This document shows, one piece after another, positions 1-4,978 of a stretch of 7,341 bases of DNA (positions are counted from its first letter, which is position 1; each line of letters begins with the position of its first letter). The notes beneath the pieces were generated by a model, which was given only the letters and a program-made list of their open reading frames with translations, searched no databases and was not told the DNA's origin. This DNA comes from Bacillota bacterium. GTDB taxonomy: Bacteria > Bacillota > Desulfotomaculia > Desulfotomaculales > Desulfotomaculaceae. The translations under genes were made by a program, and so were the position numbers. The stretch spans positions 1-7,341 of the forward strand of contig JAMCWI010000067.1 of the NCBI GenBank assembly GCA_023481335.1. The letters are read 5' to 3'.

Positions 1-104
1 AGTGAGGCCGTACTCTTTTTCAGACACCCGTATGCGATCACCATGACAGCGCCAAGGCAGGTGCCCAGCCCGGCTATTAATCCCTGCAGCACTATTTCGC
101 CCAA
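1..104 (-). CDS. ZIP-family metal transporter, N-terminal fragment
   Basis: On the minus strand an open frame starts at TTG 104-102 and runs off the left edge, giving about 34 residues. It begins MGEIVLQGLIAGLGTCLGA and continues as a hydrophobic helix ending in a Lys-Lys pair. This resembles the first membrane segment of ZIP (ZupT/GufA-type) divalent metal transporters, where a small-residue-rich LxAGLGTxLGA stretch opens the protein. An in-frame TAA lies just upstream, so the start must be this TTG or the GTG at 92-90. A GGTGGTG stretch about five bases before the TTG favours the TTG. ZIP proteins move Zn, Fe or Mn ions across the cytoplasmic membrane; the substrate cannot be told from this fragment. 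The call rests on one helix, so another small membrane protein is possible. Confidence 0.6.
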   Translation of the reverse strand, partial: MGEIVLQGLIAGLGTCLGAVMVIAYGCLKKSTAS

Positions 105-318
105 TACATCACCACCCGCTTTTTTTTAAGCGAATTCGCTCTTCTTTTTGCGGCGCTGCCGGCTGGCAGCGGCCCTAGATTATTGTTATTACCGGGGTGT
201 TTGAGGTATGCCTGGGGCGGCGCGGTCAATCGCCGGACATAAGCCGCGCACGGCTGTCCAAAATCATACAACCGCATCCTGAACAACGTTTTGGCAATAT
301 ACTGCCGGGGTCTGCTTC
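105..318. other. Intergenic gap with small inverted repeats, no gene supported
   Basis: This gap lies between the transporter and the L,D-transpeptidase, both on the minus strand. It holds several short inverted repeats: CGCTGCC/GGCAGCG at 154-160 and 165-171 (4-base loop), AGCCG/CGGCT at 242-246 and 251-255, and the 12-bp palindrome AGCGAATTCGCT at 129-140. None is followed by a T-run on the minus strand, so none is a convincing terminator for the L,D-transpeptidase. The open frame crossing the gap (286 to 92, minus) has no recognisable domain, no clear ribosome site and overlaps the transporter start, so it is not called. Confidence 0.5.
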
Positions 319-879
319 TTAACTGGGGATAATTATCTTTTGGCCGGGGAAAATTTCTTCGGAGTTTGCAATGTAATTGGCTGACAGGATCGCGTCAAGG
401 GGTCTCCCATATTTTTGGGATATTTCCCACAGGCTTTCACCGGGCTGGACCGTGTGAATTTTAGATACTGAACCTGGATTTGAATATCCCGCAGACGAAC
501 CGGAGTTGCTGCCTGCGCCGCAGATATCTACCGCGGTCCCTATGTTTACCAGAGGGAAAATCTCTTCCACATGTTCGTTATGCATGCGGATGCAACCGTT
601 TGACACGTAGCCGCCAATTGAGGCCGGGTTATTGGTCCCGTGGATGCCGTAGTTCCCGCCGGGTATAGATAACCCAAGCCAGCGGGTTCCCAGGACACCG
701 CCCGGGTGAATAATTTTTATGATTACCTTGTAGCTGCCGGTCGGTGTCGGGGTTGAAGCTTTACCCACGCCTACGGGGTAAATCCTGGCCTGCCGGCTCC
801 CCTCCGAGAAGTGGAGCTTCCTGGCGACCAGGTCCACCGCGATGTGGCTTCCGTGATTTTCACGCAAGAGTGTAAACAA
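319..879 (-). CDS. L,D-transpeptidase (YkuD domain) with C-terminal LysM domain
   Basis: The 186-residue product has a YkuD/ErfK L,D-transpeptidase domain at about residues 12-120 and a LysM peptidoglycan-binding domain at about 141-185. The catalytic signature is intact: HGTNNPASIG starting at His80, then SNGCIRM with the nucleophile Cys96. Enzymes of this family make or exchange 3-3 cross-links in peptidoglycan, or attach proteins to it, through a Cys acyl-enzyme. LysM (HTVQPGESLWEIS, then FPGQKIIIP) would hold it on the wall. The linker at 121-138 is Gly/Ser/Asn rich. B. subtilis YkuD has LysM first; here the order is reversed. No signal peptide or membrane helix is visible, so export by another route or action inside the forming spore is possible. 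The start is TTG, chosen because GGAGGG lies seven bases upstream. It is transcribed away from ispE. Confidence 0.93.
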   Translation of the reverse strand: MFTLLRENHGSHIAVDLVARKLHFSEGSRQARIYPVGVGKASTPTPTGSYKVIIKIIHPGGVLGTRWLGLSIPGGNYGIHGTNNPASIGGYVSNGCIRMHNEHVEEIFPLVNIGTAVDICGAGSNSGSSAGYSNPGSVSKIHTVQPGESLWEISQKYGRPLDAILSANYIANSEEIFPGQKIIIPS

Positions 880-886
880 AAATTAT

Positions 887-892
887 CCCTCC
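887..892 (-). promoter_or_regulatory. Ribosome binding site fixing the TTG start of the L,D-transpeptidase
   Basis: On the minus strand GGAGGG is followed by a 7-base spacer and TTG at 879-877. There is no ATG near the start, so this site decides the start codon. Confidence 0.8.
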
Positions 893-903
893 AAAAAATT
901 TTG

Positions 904-931
904 TTGTAAATCATCTTAAATTAAATATATT
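904..931 (+). promoter_or_regulatory. Possible sigma-A-like promoter ahead of ispE
   Basis: TTGTAA (904-909) and TATATT (926-931) are separated by 16 bases in the AT-rich divergent gap. Transcription from here would start near 938, about 70 bases before the preferred ispE start. The match is only moderate and the region is AT-rich, so chance resemblance is quite possible. Confidence 0.35.
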
Positions 932-995
932 GGAAACCAGCCGTTGTGTTTTTAAAAAAATGCAAAAAGAATTTTGGCAAGTTTTATGGAACGGT

Positions 996-1000
996 GGAGG
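996..1000 (+). promoter_or_regulatory. Strong ribosome binding site for the long form of IspE
   Basis: GGAGG is followed by an 8-base spacer and ATG at 1009, in frame with ispE. The next candidate start, GTG 1084, has GGTGAG directly abutting it, which is too close to serve as a normal Shine-Dalgarno. This site is the main reason for choosing 1009. Confidence 0.6.
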
Positions 1001-1008
1001 ATTTTCCT

Positions 1009-1986
1009 ATGGCTGGCCAAAATTATTATATAGGTAGTAATATAAGGGTTACAGTCACGGTTTTTATTTTACCGGCCGGTGAGGTGTCGAAGATTAAGAT
1101 TTTTGCCTATGCCAAAATAAACCTTACTTTGAGTGTCCTGGGCAAGAGGACGGACGGCTATCATGACGTGGAGATGGTGATGCAGTCAATTGAACTGCAC
1201 GACATAATACAGATCCGTTCGCTGGTGGAAGGTGTGAGCCTGACGGTGGCCGGCGCCGACCTGCCTGCCGGCGAAGAAAACCTGGTCATGCGGGCGGTAA
1301 AACTGCTGGGCAGGGAGTTGGGCGTCAAAAGGGGGGTGCATATCCACCTGGCCAAGCGCATCCCGGTAGCAGCGGGACTGGGCGGCGGCTCGGCCGACGC
1401 TGCCGCCACACTGGTGGCGTTAAACATGATCTGGAGGCTGGGCCTCACTTTGCCGGAGATGATGGAATTGGGGGTCGCCCTGGGTTCTGATGTACCGTTT
1501 TGCCTTTTAGGGGGAACGGCCATTGCCCGGGGCAGGGGAGAGTCGCTAACACCTGTCCAATCGGGCCCGCAAATGGGCCTGGTACTGGTTAAACCACCTT
1601 TTAGCGTTTCCACTGCCCAAACCTACAACTCGTTTACCGGAAGGCAAAACAACCGCAGCCCGGATTGCAACGCCATGGTTGTCGCTTTAAGCCAGAACAA
1701 CCTTGCCGCTGTAGCGTTTAACCTGGTTAACGACCTTGAAGAGGTAACCGCGGCCAGGCACCCGGAAATAAGTCAGATCAAAAACAGGCTTTTAGCCGCA
1801 GGCGCTTCCGGTGTGTTGATGACAGGCAGCGGGCCCACGGTTTTCGGCCTGGCGCCGGACCTGGCTTCAGCCAGGCTTGTGGCCGCGCGTTACCGGCGGG
1901 TGCGCGGGGAGCAATTGCTGGTTACCCAAACAATAAGTCCGGGATTACAACCATCGGGCTTGCGAAGTGAGGCTAAAAAAGGTTAA
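1009..1986 (+). CDS. ispE: 4-(cytidine 5'-diphospho)-2-C-methyl-D-erythritol kinase
   Basis: IspE phosphorylates CDP-methylerythritol with ATP in the cytoplasm, the fourth step of the MEP pathway to isoprenoids. The GHMP-kinase hallmarks are clear. Counting from GTG 1084: AYAKINLTL with substrate-site Lys11, the ATP loop PVAAGLGGGSADAAA at about 94-108, GSDVPF with the likely catalytic Asp136, and the C-terminal GSGPTVFGL motif. Three starts are possible. GTG 1084 gives 300 residues, close to the family norm of 280-290, but has a poor ribosome site. ATG 1009 gives 325 residues and has GGAGG at ideal spacing; it is used here, although its extra 25 residues (MAGQNYYIGSN...) match nothing I know in IspE. 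GTG 946 lacks a ribosome site. The stop lies 39 bases before the GntR gene. Function is certain; the start is not. Confidence 0.95.
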   Translation: MAGQNYYIGSNIRVTVTVFILPAGEVSKIKIFAYAKINLTLSVLGKRTDGYHDVEMVMQSIELHDIIQIRSLVEGVSLTVAGADLPAGEENLVMRAVKLLGRELGVKRGVHIHLAKRIPVAAGLGGGSADAAATLVALNMIWRLGLTLPEMMELGVALGSDVPFCLLGGTAIARGRGESLTPVQSGPQMGLVLVKPPFSVSTAQTYNSFTGRQNNRSPDCNAMVVALSQNNLAAVAFNLVNDLEEVTAARHPEISQIKNRLLAAGASGVLMTGSGPTVFGLAPDLASARLVAARYRRVRGEQLLVTQTISPGLQPSGLRSEAKKG

Positions 1987-2025
1987 AATATAGATGGTTT
2001 TCATTTTTTTGGAGGAGTTATAACG

Positions 2026-2691
2026 ATGAAAGAGCCCAGGCTTGTACCGATTAAGCTGGATAATTACAAACCTTTGAGGGAAATGGTTTTTGAATCCCTG
2101 CGGGAAGCTATCATTTCCGGCAGGCTAAGACCGGGCGAGCGGATGATGGAGATCCAGCTTGCCGAAGAAATGGGTGTAAGCCGCACCCCAGTCCGGGAAG
2201 CAATCCGCAAGCTTGAGCTGGAGGGATTTGTGGCGATGCTCCCGCGAAAAGGAGCCTATGTCGCCGATATATCGGTTAAAGACATAGTCGATGTTTTTGA
2301 AATCCGTGCCGCGCTGGAAGCGCTGGCGGCGGGACTCGCGGCAGAAAGAATAACCGAAGAAGAACTTGACCAGCTCGAGCGCTCACTGGTACAGATTTCC
2401 GAGTGCAGTTCCGATGATAACCTTGACGCCATTGTTGCCGGCGACGTTAAATTTCACGACATCATTTACCAGGCCAGCCGGAACCAGCGCCTGGTACAGA
2501 TTATCACTCACCTTCATGAACAGATCTACCGTTTCAGAATGACCTCCCTGTCCCAACCCGGGCGAATAAAAATAGCCCTCGACGAACATAAGAAAATCGC
2601 CGAGGCCATTTCCGACCGCAATGTGGAACTCGCGCAGGAATTGGCCCGGGAGCATATAGAAAATGCCGAGCAAAGTCTTTTAAATGCCTGA
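2026..2691 (+). CDS. GntR-family transcriptional regulator, FCD (FadR) subfamily
   Basis: This 221-residue DNA-binding regulator has an N-terminal winged helix-turn-helix (about 19-85, with the typical GVSRTPVREAIRKLELEG recognition-helix segment) and an all-helical FCD ligand domain (about 88-215). The FCD metal site looks complete: Asp140 and His144 in GDVKFHD, His188 in DEHKKI and His210 in REHIENA. Such proteins usually bind an organic acid with help from the metal and release or bind an operator as a dimer. The ligand and targets are unknown. GGAGGAG precedes the ATG. In B. subtilis the gene after ispE is purR, which is unrelated in fold, so this is a positional replacement and not an orthologue. 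The next gene begins 15 bases after its stop, suggesting co-transcription and possibly shared control. Confidence 0.93.
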   Translation: MKEPRLVPIKLDNYKPLREMVFESLREAIISGRLRPGERMMEIQLAEEMGVSRTPVREAIRKLELEGFVAMLPRKGAYVADISVKDIVDVFEIRAALEALAAGLAAERITEEELDQLERSLVQISECSSDDNLDAIVAGDVKFHDIIYQASRNQRLVQIITHLHEQIYRFRMTSLSQPGRIKIALDEHKKIAEAISDRNVELAQELAREHIENAEQSLLNA

Positions 2692-2706
2692 AAGGAGAAA
2701 AAATAA

Positions 2707-3471
2707 GTGGTTGACGCCCTGCTGTTAGCCGGAAGTATAAACGACGGGCCTTTAAAGGACTGCAGCCCCACCCGTTTTGAGGCCATGATCCCGATCGGGG
2801 GTAGGGCGATGGTGGAGTACGTAATAGAAGCGGTGGCCGGATCTAAAAAAGTAGACAGGATTGTGGTTATCGGCCCAACTAGCGAAATAGGGCCGCTGGT
2901 TGACGGGCACAAAGCTGTGGTGGTGGAAGCCGCAGGAGGTATAATGGAAAATATTGAGGCCGGGCTGAACCATCTTACCGGCGCCAGCCGGGTGCTGCTG
3001 GCCACTTCCGATATACCGCTTTTGTCCACGGAGGCCGTAGATGATTTTCTGGAACGGTGCGGTCCGATGGAAAGCGACCTGTATTATCCTATTATTCAGC
3101 GGGAGGTAATTGAAAAGCGCTTCCCGGCCACCAGGCGCACTTACGTGAACTTGCGGGAAGGGGTGTTCACAGGGGGAAACCTCTTTATAATCAACCCTGC
3201 GGTATTTAAGAAGTGTGTGGAGAACGGGCAAAAAATTGTGGACCAGCGGAAGAACCCTATTGGCTTGTGCCGCCTTCTGGGCCTTGATTTTGTTATGAAG
3301 TATTTACTGCGCCTTCTGACCATCCGGGAAGCCCAAAAAAAGGTTTCACACCTGCTGGGCATAAACGGTATCGCAGTCATCTCCCGCTACCCGGAAGTTG
3401 GTGTGGACGTGGATAAGCCGGGTGATTTTGAGCTGGTCAACCGGGCGATTAAGGCCGGCTACAGAAGGTAA
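2707..3471 (+). CDS. MobA-like NTP transferase domain protein, substrate unknown
   Basis: This 254-residue cytoplasmic protein has the GT-A nucleotidyltransferase fold seen in MobA, IspD and GlmU. It opens with LLLAGS, followed by a divergent loop, then MIPIGGRAMVEYVIEA at about 27-42. The metal-binding LLATSDIPLL segment (Asp102) and the terminal VDVDKPGDFELV (234-236 Asp-x-Asp) are typical. The usual Gly-rich LAGGxGxR loop is altered, and the Lys expected just before the PIxG stretch is Glu25. It may therefore use an unusual nucleotide or sugar, or have weak activity. An insertion at about 165-225 (KKCVENGQK to LLGING) is rich in basic residues and has no assigned role. The start is GTG with AAGGAG upstream, 15 bases after the GntR stop, so the pair probably forms an operon with ispE upstream. 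The substrate cannot be named from sequence. Confidence 0.85.
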   Translation: MVDALLLAGSINDGPLKDCSPTRFEAMIPIGGRAMVEYVIEAVAGSKKVDRIVVIGPTSEIGPLVDGHKAVVVEAAGGIMENIEAGLNHLTGASRVLLATSDIPLLSTEAVDDFLERCGPMESDLYYPIIQREVIEKRFPATRRTYVNLREGVFTGGNLFIINPAVFKKCVENGQKIVDQRKNPIGLCRLLGLDFVMKYLLRLLTIREAQKKVSHLLGINGIAVISRYPEVGVDVDKPGDFELVNRAIKAGYRR

Positions 3472-3523
3472 GAATAAAATATGTCCTTAAGTTACATAAT
3501 ACTTCCAGGTGAGTAATTCATGC

Positions 3524-3568
3524 CAGCGGAACGGGGACACACCTTGCTAAGGTCCGGGGACACACCTT
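3524..3568 (+). repeat. GGGGACACACCTT repeats, two tandem copies
   Basis: GGGGACACACCTT occurs at 3533-3545 and 3556-3568, with a third copy at 3734-3746. The sequence before the first (CAGCGG, 3524-3529) recurs before the third (3725-3730). Between the first two copies, ACCTT-GCT-AAGGT (3541-3553) is a small inverted repeat. The reverse complement, AAGGTGTGTCCCC, differs at only two positions from the AAGGAATGTCCCC repeats downstream, so the two motifs behave as opposite arms. Confidence 0.85.
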
Positions 3569-3660
3569 CTCGGTTTTTTTAGAGAAGTTTCATTTAATCT
3601 TCTAACATTCATTAGGACAAAATTTTAAAATTTAGTTTCCCTCATCGAAGGAATGTCCCC
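3556..3660. mobile_element. REPIN/MITE-like unit 1 (105 bp, imperfect inverted ends)
   Basis: GGGGACACACCTT opens the unit and AAGGAATGTCCCC closes it. These ends are imperfect inverted repeats (11 of 13 bases match when one is reversed). The interior is AT-rich, has no coding frame, and contains CTTCTC/GAGAAG (3566-3571 and 3582-3587). A second unit of similar size follows. The layout fits a non-autonomous element such as a REP doublet moved by a RAYT-type transposase elsewhere in the genome, or a small MITE. No transposase is in the window, so the class is inferred. Confidence 0.5.
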
Positions 3661-3722
3661 GATTTTAGAGCGAAGGAATATCCCAATTTGTCAAAATTTA
3701 GTTTCCCCGGTTAAGGAATGTC
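3627..3722 (+). repeat. Degenerate direct repeat of the right-hand arm
   Basis: AAAATTTAGTTTCCC, seven bases, then AAGGAATGTC occurs at 3627 onward and again at 3693-3722. A further decayed arm, AAGGAATATCCC, lies at 3673-3684. This suggests repeated insertion or local duplication followed by decay of the same element family. Confidence 0.7.
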
Positions 3723-3733
3723 GTCAGCGGTAT

Positions 3734-3834
3734 GGGGACACACCTTCCAGGTTGTCAGTGACCCTATTCTAATCCTTTTTAATTAAGGTTCAGTAATGCG
3801 TTACTTCAGATTTTCCTAGTGAAGGAATGTCCCC
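3734..3834. mobile_element. REPIN/MITE-like unit 2 (101 bp, imperfect inverted ends)
   Basis: The ends are the same as in unit 1 (GGGGACACACCTT at 3734-3746, AAGGAATGTCCCC at 3822-3834) and the length is similar, but the interior differs. It contains AGTAA/TTACT around TGCG (stem of five). Its right end runs straight into the AGGAGG ribosome site of the duplicated gene leader, so the element's edge forms part of that 5' untranslated region. Confidence 0.5.
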
Positions 3835-4095
3835 GATTTTAGGAGGTTAACTTGAAAAGGTTGTTGCCAGTCATCGCAATCGCGGGCTTTTTATTTTTAG
3901 GGACGGCCGGGGCGGCAGCTTGAAAGCTGCCACCCTGATGTGCGTGCGCAGCCCCCGGGAGCCCATCGGCATTGTCGCGATACCGGTGGAAGTACGGGTG
4001 AAGGACAGGTTTGCCGGAGGCACGGTGGCTGAAGCCTATGGGGAGCTTGGCCGGCAGGGTCTGACCAAATGCCTGGCAGACCTTTTCCAGGTGAA
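3788..4095 (+). repeat. Tandem duplication, upstream copy (308 bp, carries a 64-bp deletion)
   Basis: The sequence repeats at 4096-4467. Positions 3788-3916 match at an offset of 308 bases. From 3911 onward they match at an offset of 372, because 64 bases present downstream are missing here. Over aligned bases I find one substitution (T at 4039, C at 4411, synonymous in the gene's frame). The copy ends exactly where the downstream copy begins. Confidence 0.95.
3852..4095 (+). pseudogene. Broken duplicate of the LCP-like gene's 5' half
   Basis: This is the coding part of the upstream duplicate. It keeps the AGGAGG site, the TTG start and the signal peptide of the intact gene. It then lacks 64 bases, not a multiple of three, so the frame shifts and stops at TGA 3921-3923. 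The surviving product would be only 23 residues: MKRLLPVIAIAGFLFLGTAG plus three Ala. The rest of the copied codons stay readable in another frame (3920-4150), but that frame lacks a ribosome site and ends in the next copy's leader. The deletion falls between GGCGGCGGCT and GGCGGCAGCT in the parent sequence (4219-4228 and 4283-4292), so slippage or recombination between short direct repeats is the likely cause. Confidence 0.9.
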
Positions 4096-4467
4096 GTTCA
4101 GTAATGCGTTACTTCAGATTTTCCTAGTGAAGGAATGTCCCCGATTTTAGGAGGTTAACTTGAAAAGGTTGTTGCCAGTCATCGCAATCGCGGGCTTTTT
4201 ATTTTTAGGGACGGCCGGGGCGGCGGCTTTACCCGCGCCGGACAGCGGCCAGGCTGAAAACATCCTTATTTTTTGGACTGACGGCGGCAGCTTGAAAGCT
4301 GCCACCCTGATGTGCGTGCGCAGCCCCCGGGAGCCCATCGGCATTGTCGCGATACCGGTGGAAGTACGGGTGAAGGACAGGTTTGCCGGAGGCACGGTGG
4401 CTGAAGCCTACGGGGAGCTTGGCCGGCAGGGTCTGACCAAATGCCTGGCAGACCTTTTCCAGGTGAA
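4096..4467 (+). repeat. Tandem duplication, downstream full-length copy (372 bp)
   Basis: This unit contains the edge of the REPIN-like element, the ribosome site, the start codon and about the first 103 codons of the intact LCP-like gene. At the junction with the upstream copy only a single G (4096/4468) can be placed in either copy, so there is almost no microhomology. Confidence 0.95.
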
Positions 4468-4879
4468 GATTGACAGTTTTTTTACAATCGATCAGTCCAC
4501 CCTGGACAAAACCAGTCAAGTTATAGGGCCGGTATTGATGGAAGGCAATATCACCACTCTGGCCGATGTCTTTGAAGGGACTTACATCGACGAAGCAATT
4601 GACCCGCAGGTGGAGATCCGCCATCTGGCCGAGCGGATGACAGAGCCGAGTGTTATCGTCAAGGTACCGCAGCTTGTCTGGATTATAAGCTCCGAAGTCC
4701 AAACCAACCTTGGCCTGCACAGCCTAATCAGCATCTACCGGGCAGTGGAAGAACAGGGGCCGGGCATCCTGAACAAGAAGGCGCTGCCGTGGTACGAATA
4801 CTATGTAAATGGCTGCAGGTACCGGGTAGTCCCCCAGGATAAGTGGGCGCAGGTCCTGCAATCGGTAATCAGCGGCTAG
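4160..4879 (+). CDS. Secreted protein with a degenerate LCP (LytR-CpsA-Psr)-like domain
   Basis: The 239-residue product starts with a signal peptide (basic MKR, hydrophobic core to about 18, likely cut after Ala-Ala-Ala at 21-23). Residues 34-125 follow the order of an LCP domain: NILIFWTDGG for NILLxGxD, ATLMCVRSP for the strand after it, IVAIPVEVRV for the SIPRDT stretch, a Gly-rich turn and AEAYGELG, then LFQVKIDSFFTIDQSTL for LxGIxIDxYVxVDFxGF. LCP proteins transfer wall polymers from undecaprenyl carriers to peptidoglycan. However, the key Arg-Asp of SIPRD is Val-Glu here, so transferase activity is doubtful. Residues 140-239 match nothing I recognise. The start is TTG with AGGAGG five bases upstream. 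Its first 308 bases are duplicated just upstream. Gene reality is well supported; the LCP link is moderate. Confidence 0.78.
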   Translation: MKRLLPVIAIAGFLFLGTAGAAALPAPDSGQAENILIFWTDGGSLKAATLMCVRSPREPIGIVAIPVEVRVKDRFAGGTVAEAYGELGRQGLTKCLADLFQVKIDSFFTIDQSTLDKTSQVIGPVLMEGNITTLADVFEGTYIDEAIDPQVEIRHLAERMTEPSVIVKVPQLVWIISSEVQTNLGLHSLISIYRAVEEQGPGILNKKALPWYEYYVNGCRYRVVPQDKWAQVLQSVISG

Positions 4880-4921
4880 CGTCCCGTTTTTGCCCGAATT
4901 AGCTCCCGTGCTACCATACTT

Positions 4922-4934
4922 GCAAGGTGTGTCC
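4922..4934. repeat. 13-bp inverted copy of the upstream repeat arm
   Basis: GCAAGGTGTGTCC is the exact reverse complement of GGACACACCTTGC at 3535-3547. It lies between the LCP-like gene and threonine dehydratase, so the two copies bracket the LCP-like gene, its broken duplicate and both REPIN-like units. Past the 13 bases the sequence continues with G where the family consensus has C. Confidence 0.85.
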
Positions 4935-4978
4935 GGGGGGCTGGCGAAACCTAAAGACAGATACCGCGGGGTGAGCTG

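Noticed and set aside
129..140. Palindrome AGCGAATTCGCT followed by CTTCTTTTT, as a terminator
   Set aside because: The T-rich side would terminate plus-strand transcription, but no plus-strand gene lies upstream in the window. The stem is only four bases with a four-base loop.
92..286. Minus-strand 64-codon open frame between the transporter and L,D-transpeptidase genes
   Set aside because: It has no recognisable domain and no ribosome site, and it overlaps the better-supported transporter start in another frame.
946..1008. GTG 946 as the ispE start
   Set aside because: It has no ribosome site, and the added residues (FLKKCKKNFGK...) are low complexity with no counterpart in IspE.
1161..1613. 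Long minus-strand open frame inside ispE, and similar ones opposite the NTP transferase, LCP-like and dehydratase genes
   Set aside because: These are antisense frames of GC-rich coding DNA with Pro/Ser/Arg-rich products and no domains.
3533..3834. CRISPR array
   Set aside because: The repeats are only 10-13 bases long, occur in both orientations and have irregular spacing. No cas gene is present.
3920..4150. Separate 76-residue gene in the upstream duplicate
   Set aside because: It is the shifted remainder of the broken copy. It lacks a ribosome site, and its last codons read through the leader of the intact gene.
4880..4978. T-box or other amino-acid riboswitch before threonine dehydratase
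   Set aside because: The gap is only 99 bases, contains a copy of the mobile repeat, and shows no T-box motif (TGGxACCGCG type) or antiterminator stem.
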